In this document: piece by piece, positions 55,418 through 64,000 of the stretch
How the letters are laid out: every line of letters starts with the position of its first letter
Position numbering within the stretch: the first letter of the stretch is position 1
NCBI GenBank assembly: GCA_903813345.2
Contig: CAIIXF020000009.1
Coordinates: forward strand, 3,780,001-3,844,000
Source: Owenia fusiformis
Taxonomy: Eukaryota > Annelida > Polychaeta > Sabellida > Oweniidae
Length of the DNA stretch: 64,000 nucleotides
Direction of reading: 5' to 3'
Program-made: the position numbers and the translations under genes
Notes under the pieces: model-generated
Databases searched by the model: none
What the model saw: only the letters and a program-made list of their open reading frames with translations
What the model was told of the DNA's origin: nothing

Positions 55418-55653
55418 ACTGGCGGATCCAGAAGCTAGCAAGGGTGGGATGCACACTTCAAAAATTCTGGGCCCCTAGAATCAAAAATAGGGCCCATTTT
55501 AAAAATCAGGTCTAAAAAGGTCCAAAAATGCCAAGTTATGCCAAAAAGGCCCATTTTTGAGGCGCTACAAGGGTGGGGTCCTCATGGGCCCACCCCCCCC
55601 TGAATCTGCCAGTAGTCCACCCCCCCCCCCCCCCCCCCCTGAATCCGCCAGTA
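55418..55653. mobile_element. GGGCCC-rich MITE, copy 3, with 20-plus C run
   Basis: It begins near CTGGCGGATCCAGAAGC and ends GAATCCGCCAGTAG, an inverted-end pair. Inside are GGGCCC-type phrases shared with 42169-42410. Near the right end the terminal segment is repeated, separated by an uninterrupted C run of more than 20 bases (about 55618-55640). Confidence 0.55.
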
Positions 55654-55683
55654 GTATATGATATCCAATCAGCAAAAAATGTT

Positions 55684-55855
55684 ACGAGTTCTGTAAAACC
55701 TGTTTAATCTAAATGCTACTTGTACCAAAAGTGTTTGGATTAGGAGGTTTTCATATTTCAAGGTTTCTGTAACATGGGATCGGGGGAGTAAATGGGTGGT
55801 TTGAAAATTGGGAAAGTCAGGTTCGATTATAGACAGGTTTTACTATACTTAAAAC
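55684..55855. repeat. Degenerate CAGTAAAACC-family MITE
   Basis: CTGTAAAACCTGTTTAATCT at the left and AGACAGGTTTTACTATA at the right form imperfect inverted ends. Inner wording (AAAGTGTTTGGATTAGGAGG) resembles family copies at 10703 and 46150. Confidence 0.45.
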
Positions 55856-55859
55856 TAAG

Positions 55860-57205
55860 GTACTGCAATGAAATCTTTTTGTCTATAATTTAAAAGATGA
55901 ATGAATTTATGAGAACTTACAATGTATATTATTTTGCAGTATTTGTTTATGCCTTGAATCGAGTCTGTGACCCCCTTCTCCCCAACTCCGTATTAATTTT
56001 CTTTGCACAAATGCAGCATTCTTAAAAATATTTCAAGTGATTGCAATATTATCACAGTTCTAGCCAAAAGTGTGTAAATATTTTGTCATTTCCTCATTTT
56101 CAAGTCGGTGCAAATTGTTTTTCATTAGGGTGCGAGGGTTTTCAAGTGGGTGCAAATGGTTTTCAAATGGTTGCAAATGGTGTTTCAAGTTGGTTCTCTA
56201 ATCCCATGGAGAACACTGGGAAATAGATAGGGGTAACCAGAGACTCGATCCAACAATATTTTATTGAATTAAATCAGAAAATGTGAGGACCACACATAGT
56301 AATTATTCAGTGTCAATTCACAAAATGTAAAAATGGATTGATATTTCATTGATTTTGTAAAATGTGTCATGGTTATTCATGTTTTCAAATGTGAGGAGTC
56401 GAGATATAAAGGGATATTGGCAAGGAATAATGTATTGCAATTCCTCATTGTTTCTTTCTGATTCCTCTCTGTTATTCCTACAGGCATGACCATTAGAGGA
56501 ATCGTGAAGGAATAAAGTGTTGGTGCATTGCTTTTTCTATTCCATGCTAATTTCACTTCATTATGCCTAAGAGCATGGCCACCATGACATTTTTCCAAAA
56601 GTTCTCAAAAGGTTTTACATATACAATTCTATGTACATTTACTTATGTATTTTGTTAACTGTTTCAGCAACCAACTTATGGAAATTTATTTTGATTTTGT
56701 AGATACAAATCGTGGGCTTTCAAGAGAAAGCCCATGTACAAATCTAAAAGTAATTTTTGCACTTCTTTAACACTCATTTGAACAAAATCGATATGTAGAA
56801 TATTGTGTAAAACATTTGAGATGACCCCCTAAAATAAACTAGTAGCTAAGACATTGTATAACAAATACACGTTGCCATGACCACTTAGCATTATGTACTT
56901 ACAGAAGCGTTATTGTAAATAGAATGAAATGTTTTAATTTATCAGATATGTTGTGTTAAGGTAAGAATGGTCGAATGACATTTGACAGGACATTATTGCA
57001 AATGCTTACATATAAGGTATATGTTAACAGTGAAATTGTAAATGGTTCACACCTTTAGGGGCATTCGCAAATATATGATTCACAGATTTAAAAGTAAAGC
57101 AATAGTTAAGGTGCTATTTGAACTGATTGGATATATCAATGAATCATCTGATATTAAAATATGATTTATGCATACTGTCAATTGAACAGCCTCAAATTTA
57201 CCATT
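55860..57205. other. Intergenic, no supported gene
   Basis: AT-rich DNA. The only structures seen are direct repeats around 56101-56190 (TTTTCAAGTSGGTGCAAAT type, three copies) and a hairpin at 56714-56737 (TGGGCTTTC against GAAAGCCCA). Confidence 0.45.
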
Positions 57206-57209
57206 GTTC

Positions 57210-57439
57210 AGTGCTCACCATAAGTAAATGACACCTGGATTTGCTGAAGTGAGGATTTCCCATGTAAAAAAAGAAGAGAATTTTCAAGAGGCTTAGTGGA
57301 TGAGAATATACAAAATGTAAAATATACAAAACTTAAGGGATGTCTATTTGGACATTATTGGAAAGTATGAAGTCTCAAATCACCATGGTCCGAAAATGGT
57401 GATAGAAAATCCAGGTGTCATTTATTTATGGTGAGCACT
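57210..57439. mobile_element. 230 bp MITE
   Basis: AGTGCTCACCATAAGTAAAT followed by GACACCTGGATTT is matched by inverted AAATCCAGGTGTCATTTATT and TATGGTGAGCACT. The TIRs are about 33 bp. The flanks are too AT-rich to define a target duplication. Confidence 0.7.
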
Positions 57440-57510
57440 TTAAATGAATTGAAGCATGCCTTAATTAGAAAAATACTGAAGGACTGTACATTGGATTGTA
57501 CTGTTTTAAT

Positions 57511-59631
57511 CACAGGCTGGTATCGAAAAAATTGTCCGCTGTGACGGAGCGTGCTATTTTGCATAGAAACACTAGGAAATCCACACAATTTATTTTTTTA
57601 CTCATATGTTTTGCTATATCAAAGAAAATTACTGACTCCATGCAATGAATATATCATTTGCGGGTAACTTTAACTTCTGTTTGAAGTCCAACAACGCTAA
57701 GAGTAAAAGCGGCGTAAAAACGGCGTCGGAGTATCATACTCCAAAATGTACCATTTATTTTATTTCTTTTTAATGGTACAATATAGCGACACAATAATAT
57801 TTACATATGTTTGAAGGATAACTCTGAAGGTATTAATGAGATTTTTATGTATTGGGTATTTTTAATTTTTTCAATAAAAAATAATGTTTAAATTTTTTGT
57901 CCGCTGTGACGGAGCAGTTTCAAATCTGAAATACGTTAAGAATTTAGATTTATAATATATCTCTTTATAACTACACGTTAGAGGAAGGAGCGTATCAAAT
58001 CTCTTTCGTAAAGTATTCTGAAAAATAAAACGGAATAAAAGTACACAATTCAAATTCTGAGATGTATATACGACCACTCTTTAAGCTTCTTTTCTCAGTT
58101 TGTACTGTAATCCAAGTTATGCATGGATGGTAACTCATGAAAATGATAGTCAACTTTATTTCAGTATAGGGTATTTGCCTTTCGTTGTACCTACTGTGGA
58201 TCCATCACCTGACATGGTCATTTTTTATGGTAACTTATATACAGTAATATTGTGTGGTAAAAGGTTATACATCTGTCGGAACGCAAGATGTCTGTGCGCT
58301 ATTTCGAATAAATTCATAGTATCCCTTTTTTTATGTTACGCGGTAAACACGATACAAAAATATGCCATATTCCGCAACGAATATGCCATATTCACTTGCG
58401 GTGTATGACAGATTCACCTGTGTTGGCATACACACTAACCAATGAGAACGTGATACGGAAGTATGCAATTGTCAATTGCATGGATTGAACGAACAAGTAA
58501 AACTTTATTAATTATTATAATGATTACTGAATCAACAGTACAGTTTATCGAATACATCAACGTATGCAGAAGTATCACTCACCAATCTCACGTAATAAAC
58601 TTACCCAATCAATCCAGGATTCATATATTAGTACGCACTGACAGTATTGGTAATCCAGCGTAGTTTTACATTCAGAGTCGATTCTCGCAACCAATCAAAC
58701 CAAGTCTTTCTGTATCACGTTTTTCACCTGCGGAATATGTCATATTCAACTGCTGTATATGGCATATTCCGCAAGTGAGTATGACATATTCTGAAGATGA
58801 GTATCGGGTATTCACTGAATTCAATGCATCAAATATTCACTGCGGAATATCGCATACTCACCTGCGGAATATGCCATATGCCGCAGGTGAGTATGGCATA
58901 TTCACCCGTATCACAAATACCGCGCAACCATGAATGTATGCCATATTCCGCGTAACAATTTACACTACACGTGACATTCTAAGACGTCTTGGCGAAAACG
59001 TATTAGATATATTATGTTGAGTTTACACCATGTTGATTCATGTTGATTTCAGTACAAACCTCCGAAAAATGCTAAGAGTTTTTATCTCAGATTAACATTA
59101 CCCCAGATCTCCCAGAGGCTACTTGTTATAATTTAGAAAAGTGATTTGTGACGTTCTTTCTTCTTAGGGTACTTTTAAAAGGTATAATTTGAATCTTAAA
59201 TTCTTTACGTAGTTCACAGTTAAAACTGCTCCGTCAAAGCGGACAAAAAATGTAAACATTATTTTTTATAAAAAATATTAAAAATACCCAATACATCAAG
59301 ATATCATTAATACCTTCAGAGTTATCCTTAAAACATATGTAAATATTATCATGTCGCTATATTGTACCATTAAAAAGAAATAAAAGAAATGGTACATTTT
59401 GGAGCATGATACCCCGGCCCCGTTTTCAATAGCTCTTACTCTTAGCGTTGTTGGACTTCAAACAAAAGTTAAAGTTACCCGCAAATGATATACCCATTGC
59501 ATGGAGTAAGAAACTTTCTTTGGTATAGCGAAACATATGAGTAAAAAAATAAATTGTGTGGGTTTCTAAGTGTTTCTATGCAAAATAGCACGCTCCGTCA
59601 CAGCGGACAAATTTTTCGATACCAGCCTGTG
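57511..59631. mobile_element. 2.1 kb long-TIR element with central palindromic array
   Basis: CACAGGCTGGTATCGAAAAA and inverted TTTTTCGATACCAGCCTGTG bound the element. TTAAT lies on both sides (57506-57510 and 59632-59636). The arms are about 440 bp (57511-57955 and 59190-59631). Each contains GTCCGCTGTGACGGAGC or a variant twice. The centre holds an array of short palindromes around GAATATGCCATATTC. No transposase was recognised. Confidence 0.8.
58350..58945. repeat. Short palindrome array (CGGAATATGCCATATTC type)
   Basis: Phrases such as ATATGCCATATTCCGC, GAGTATGGCATATTCAC and CGGAATATGCCATATGCCGC recur in both orientations. The densest cluster is 58720-58945. It could form many small stem-loops. 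Confidence 0.65.
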
Positions 59632-59699
59632 TTAATGCGAGAAGAAATATAATTTTTATCAGCATATGTGGTGTGAATCAGATTATATCATGACAAAAA

Positions 59700-60095
59700 T
59701 GACGAGGAATAATGAATAATCTGAAAATGACATTGAATAGTCAGGTAATAGCCTTGAATAATCAAGCTAATGTCATTGAATAGTCAGATGAGGTCATTGA
59801 ATATTCTGAAGTTGACATTGAATAATCAGATGAGGTCATTTAATAATCTGAAAATGACATTGAATAGACAGGTCATAGTCTTGAAAAGTTGAGACAATGT
59901 CATTGAATTATCAGATTAGGTCATTGAATAATACGAAAATGACTCTGAATACTAGATTAGCAGTCAGGTTTTAGCCTTGAATAATCAAGACAATGCCATT
60001 GAATAATCAGATTAGGTCATTGGATAATCTGAAGAGTCCTGAATAGTCAAGGCAATGTCATTGAATAATCAGGTAATGACATTGAATAGACTTGA
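59700..60095. repeat. Minisatellite, GTCATTGAATAATCAGAT unit
   Basis: About 15 irregular copies of a roughly 20-25 bp unit (GACATTGAATAATCAGATGA, GGTCATTGAATAATCTGAA and similar). No coding potential. Confidence 0.8.
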
Positions 60096-60361
60096 GTGAT
60101 AAATGTCAAAATAAGTCAATACATGATAATGTGTGTATATATAGGACATTGTAGTATACAACCAGCATACAGTATGTTTTCTCAATAAATTCTATGTTGA
60201 AATAAAAAATAAAACTTGATATTGTTGTTGTCATTATTAGTGACAGTACAGATATTAAAAGATGATGGGGTATGTTGAGATCTATTATGAGGATCTTCAA
60301 ACATAATATGAGCCCCGCCATAGGAAAACTGGTCTTATCACAAAAATTGAAATTGTGCTAG

Positions 60362-60784
60362 TGTAACATGGTCATTTTCACATTGTTATATTTCTACTTT
60401 TCATATTGACCAATCCCCATCCATGTCATTTTAACAGGTCCCTTCATTACTTTACACTAGTGTTTCAAATATTTAATTCCAATGTTTTCAATTCATGTGT
60501 ATACTTTCCACTTTAGCTTCTATTGTCTAAACCAGTTTTACAGGTATGCATGCTGAGTTTGTTTTATGTAATGTTTTGTGTTCCTTATATGGTTTACACA
60601 TTCACTCACATGTAGCTGAGTTTGGGTGTTGGCCCAGCCTCAGTTGTTGCTTAGAGTTAGATGATAATGTGGATTGTACAGAAAACGTTTGAAGTTTATT
60701 TGAAATAGACTATTTTATATATTTCAACTTTAGTTATCTTTTACTTTTATTTGCCACCCACGGCCTTACACTCGCCCCGTTACA
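60362..60784 (+). repeat. Probable 5' LTR of LTR element 3
   Basis: The segment starts TGTAACATGG and ends CCCCGTTACA, matching TG...CA ends with inverted TGTAAC/GTTACA. Two bases later comes TGGTACCAGGAGTGGGG, which looks like a tRNA primer-binding site and resembles the one in the Gypsy element (TGGTGTCAGATGTGG). The second LTR is not in the window, so borders rest on these terminal signals only. Confidence 0.6.
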
Positions 60785-60906
60785 TTTGGTACCAGGAGTG
60801 GGGTAGGCACAAATAGCGACAGTGGTGTAGGCAATATCGATAAGATAGCAGCAAAAGTGTTGAGAAACTGTTGATTTTGGATTTTGAAAACATTTGATAT
60901 ACAATA

Positions 60907-61647
60907 ATGAAGAATGTGGATTACTATTTGATGATAACCTGTTGGTTCTGCAAGTCTCCAGGGCATACTAAAAGATGTTGTAAACTGTTCAAACAAGCGA
61001 AGTACTTTTGTTCGATGTGCAGCTGTTATGGACACCGTGATCGAGACCACAGTCAGCCAGACAGGTATGTTAGGACTGTTTCCATACACCCTGTGAATGT
61101 GAAATCTGTGTCAATTCAGACAAAAAAGTGCAAAGACACTGATAAACCGAAAAGTCACAACAAATATACCCAAGCAGAAACTGTTGACATGAATGAATAC
61201 AGTTCCAATATGGCCAATTTCAAGCGTATTCAAAGTGAACTGTTTGGTCAGAAGAAAGGAAATGATATCTACAAAGCTCAACTTAAGTCACATTTGAAAA
61301 CTATTGAACTATTGGAACAGGATGTGAAAAATAACAAAATGAACAGTGATCAAGACTTATCTGAAATCAAGGCATCACGTCAACGGATCATTGATCTGCA
61401 ATCCAAAAACGATGTCTTTTCTAAATTGATCAAAGATCTCAACCTCAAACTAAATGATCAACATCAACAAATATGTGCGTATCAGGATAAAATCAAGAAT
61501 TATGTGAACATGTTGCCAAATACAGTTAACACCTCTGGATATATGGAGTTTCTTGGAATGCGCAATCAATTCAAAATGACTACTTCGCCACAATGTAAAT
61601 CTAAGTCAGATGTACCACCAGAGGAGAATTCGATCAGCAGATATTAG
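60907..61647 (+). CDS. Zinc-knuckle, coiled-coil Gag-like protein (246 aa)
   Basis: The N-terminus has a CCHC knuckle at C12-C25 (CWFCKSPGHTKRCC, CX2CX4HX4C) and a second Cys/His cluster at C35-H48 (CSMCSCYGHRDRDH). Residues 100-195 are rich in Lys, Leu, Glu and Gln with heptad-like spacing, consistent with a coiled coil (LKSHLKTIELLEQDVKNN, IIDLQSKNDVFSKLIKDL). It lies about 120 bp downstream of the putative LTR and primer-binding site, which suggests it is the first gene of a retroelement. However, knuckles at the N-terminus are the reverse of a normal Gag, and no protease or RT follows before the window ends. A domesticated or novel retroelement protein is possible. Confidence 0.6.
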   Translation: MKNVDYYLMITCWFCKSPGHTKRCCKLFKQAKYFCSMCSCYGHRDRDHSQPDRYVRTVSIHPVNVKSVSIQTKKCKDTDKPKSHNKYTQAETVDMNEYSSNMANFKRIQSELFGQKKGNDIYKAQLKSHLKTIELLEQDVKNNKMNSDQDLSEIKASRQRIIDLQSKNDVFSKLIKDLNLKLNDQHQQICAYQDKIKNYVNMLPNTVNTSGYMEFLGMRNQFKMTTSPQCKSKSDVPPEENSISRY

Positions 61648-61649
61648 TG

Positions 61650-62085
61650 CTAAATAATGTAGGAATCTAAAAATTCTCATCTTCTATATGATGACACCAC
61701 ACAATCTATATCTGCCATATTACAATGATATGATGCCGACTTTTGATGTCCAATAATTTTGCCTTTTACTGATAACAATGTGATATATAATAGATGCTGA
61801 TTGCCGTATATTTATGCTAGGATACTGATTCTGATGCGGATTCATGAAATTAAATTATTGACTTTTAATGAATGTTTTTTAATTATCTCTAACAATTCAG
61901 GTTGCAACCATATGTTTTATATTCTAACACATTCTTATACTTTAATTGTGAATGACATGATGTTATTCATGCAAGTGATAAAGTTTGTTTCTTTGCTGCA
62001 TTTATAACTGTTTGTAGGTAAATTTGTTATGATCGTAATATTTGCATTTAATGTTGATATTGTCTTTAATCCCAAATGGTGTAAT
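61650..62085. other. Sequence after the zinc-knuckle ORF, no supported gene
   Basis: If LTR element 3 continues here, no pol motif is visible in any frame. AT-rich and non-coding by eye. Confidence 0.45.
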
Positions 62086-62092
62086 ATATTTA

Positions 62093-62400
62093 GCCTAAAA
62101 TGGTGTATGGCCATCTATATTGATGTATTATTGCCTAAAATGGTGTACAAGGTAACTGCCTAAAATGGTGTATTGCTGCCTATAAAATGGTGTATTAATT
62201 AACTGCCTAAGTGGTGTATTACTTGCCTATGAATTGATGTATTACTTGCCTATGAATTGGTGTATTACTTGCCTATGAATTGGTGTACTACTTGCCTATA
62301 AATTGGTGTACTACTTTGCCTTTAATGGTGTATCACAGCCTACCATGGTGTATTATTTTGTCTTTAATGATGTAGATTATATTAAGCCTATAATGGTGTT
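62093..62400. repeat. Minisatellite, TTGCCTAAAATGGTGTAT unit
   Basis: About 12 copies of a variable 19-28 bp unit: TGCCTAAAATGGTGTA, TTGCCTATGAATTGGTGTAT and related forms. The unit drifts along the array from AAAATGG to GAATTGG and back. Confidence 0.8.
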
Positions 62401-62967
62401 GCCAAGGGATAATTGTTTAGAGAGCCAAAAATGTGCCCAAGATTAAGAGGAAAATGTGCTAAATTCAAATCCATGTTTTGGTCTATATCTGCGAGGAAAA
62501 ATGTATAAGACATAAGGCATGGGACATTTGAAAGGTCTCTTTGTGCTTTTTAAGATAGACAAAAAATCAAAATATTGAAAAAATCTGTAATAATACCGGT
62601 TTTCCTGTGGCCTGGCTCATATATGAATACAGATTCAAGAAGAGGAGGAAATTACCCAGGATTCAAAATATAAAATATAAAAAAACAATTATTCCAAGAT
62701 GTTGGCGAAGCTATTCCTCAAATGCATATTTCAATCATACAAATGTTATTTGATTTATTTTTATACATTTATTTCAATGATATATTTCTTCATATATAAA
62801 CTATACATAAATAACTTTATTCATTTTATGTACAAAACAATATCAAAACTTGATTCAACAGTTTTTGCGGTCTCTTTTGTTAAAGTCTTAATGTTTATAA
62901 GCATTCATTTTTGGCATAAAATAGCGACTATACCAGCAGATTCACTTGTATTACACATAGCCTATTT

Positions 62968-63000
62968 AATACATTTATACATCTCTTTCACCGTCAAATA
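62968..63000 (+). repeat. 33 bp direct repeat, left copy
   Basis: AATACATTTATACATCTCTT and the next 13 bases recur exactly at 63378-63410. The two copies bracket the palindromic 63001-63377 segment. Confidence 0.9.
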
Positions 63001-63008
63001 ATTAGAGG

Positions 63009-63122
63009 TTATGTCACTATCGTGGCATATATGCCCGAGGTCTCAGTGATATATGGCCCGACCTTGGGAGGGACATTGATCTCTGAGAACCGAGGGCATA
63101 TGTGCCACGATAGTGACATAAA
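63009..63122. repeat. Hairpin with about 33 bp stem
   Basis: TTATGTCACTATCGTGGCAT and onward through ATGCCCGAGGT is matched inverted by ACCGAGGGCATATGTGCCAC through GATAGTGACATAA. The stem is near perfect with a loop of about 48 bases. Confidence 0.8.
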
Positions 63123-63377
63123 CGATTTATAACATACATATGATTATGTAGAATGGTCAGAGAGTACCGTTTTCTAATAGAATTGACAAACAAATGGTTT
63201 GAAAATGATTGAAATGAGTTTAGAAAAATTGCTCGCGCAGTTTTATCTTTGATTGATTGGTTATGACGTCAGCGCCTTGACCAATCAGAAAGTTAGCGGG
63301 CGCGGGCTTTTCACAACTTATATTGGCCCGCTGTCTTGTGTACACTTTGCACTATGCATCATCATAGGTATGTTATA

Positions 63378-63410
63378 AATACATTTATACATCTCTTTCA
63401 CCGTCAAATA
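63378..63410 (+). repeat. 33 bp direct repeat, right copy
   Basis: An exact second copy of 62968-63000, immediately after the 377 bp inserted-looking segment. Confidence 0.9.
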
Positions 63411-63415
63411 TACAT

Positions 63416-63614
63416 CAGGGGCATAGCCAGCTTTGTCAGGGGGTGCAATTGTGGCATAAACAAGCCAAAAAATAATATTTATTTTGAATTTTACAAAAAT
63501 TGATGCTTTCCTTTAAAATAGAGCTAAAAGCTTCAAATAAAAAGCATTTTAAAGCTCTCGCCTTCTTTCTCATGTTTTATTTTTATTGGTTCGCACCCCC
63601 TGGCTACGCCTTTG
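63416..63614. mobile_element. Short MITE with CAGGGGCATAGCCAG-type ends
   Basis: CAGGGGCATAGCCAGCTTTG with GGGGGTGCAA corresponds to inverted TTCGCACCCCCTGGCTACGC. The wording CAGGGGCGTAGCCAG is common in hAT-like MITEs of invertebrates. The target duplication is unclear. Confidence 0.6.
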
Positions 63615-64000
63615 TATGTGTAATTCAAAGAAATACATGTACATTCATCAGTACAGTCACTCTGACATATACTGTAGATTGGGTTAATTTGGCGCTACTT
63701 AATTTGGCGATTTTGCCATTTTTGGCATATTGGCGGCTATTTAATTTGGCGGATATGCAAAAAAAAATTTTAATTAACTTACGCGTTGTTTGCGAATTTT
63801 ATGTTCATTTTTTCTTTTGAGGACCACTGGCAATATTCACCACGTTTGTACATTTTTGTGAGACCATCCTTTACATTTTGCACCTCGATTGATGCTGCTA
63901 CTATACTGCACTTTTCCTTTCTAGTTTTTCCCTGAGTATTAGTAACTGACTGACCAGTTCTGAGCCAATTTATGAGAGACATTTTTTCATATTTTTGGAA

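Overview
The window looks like AT-rich, transposon-laden nuclear DNA from an invertebrate animal. The evidence is spliced genes with animal orthologues, GT-AG introns of up to 13.6 kb, and many terminal-inverted-repeat (TIR) elements and LTR retrotransposons. A marine bilaterian (lophotrochozoan or basal deuterostome) is my guess; the sequence does not fix the phylum.

Three host genes can be read. TMEM11 (+, last coding exon 9476-10007) is a mitochondrial membrane protein. DHRS7B (-, six coding exons, 19518 down to 12948) reassembles to a full-length 307-residue short-chain dehydrogenase. RAB40 (+, six coding exons, 20180 to 51197) reassembles to a full-length 274-residue Rab GTPase with a SOCS box. 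TMEM11 and DHRS7B are tail to tail. DHRS7B and RAB40 are head to head over about 660 bp that holds a perfect NRF1-type palindrome.

Region by region: 1-8463 is a minus-strand LTR element with 1.3 kb LTRs that read as identical and one large Gag-like ORF but no visible pol. 8464-10007 holds a foldback region and TMEM11. 10008-12947 is intergenic with two small TIR elements. 12948-19518 is DHRS7B, with a long tandem array and TIR elements in its introns. 20180-51197 is RAB40. RAB40 intron 1 carries a TIR element split by an intact-frame 4.7 kb Ty3/Gypsy element, a TTAA-flanked palindrome, a mariner relic and a 1.5 kb TIR element. Intron 2 carries a 7.2 kb long-TIR element that itself holds a 2.3 kb near-perfect palindrome. 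Intron 3 carries a tandemly multiplied splice-acceptor segment split by another TIR element. Intron 4 carries a hAT-like element. Downstream of RAB40 is a second palindromic element (51556-53242) in a 22 bp minisatellite, then TIR elements, minisatellites, and the 5' part of a third LTR element (60362 onward) with a zinc-knuckle, coiled-coil ORF.

The most unusual material is the pair of large palindromic elements (37530-39808 and 51556-53242). Both carry mirrored 3' ends of what appears to be the same protein family, marked by a VNDxAERxVK motif. Several elements, including the second palindrome and the 7.2 kb element, sit inside tandem repeats. No CRISPR, rRNA or tRNA gene was recognised.
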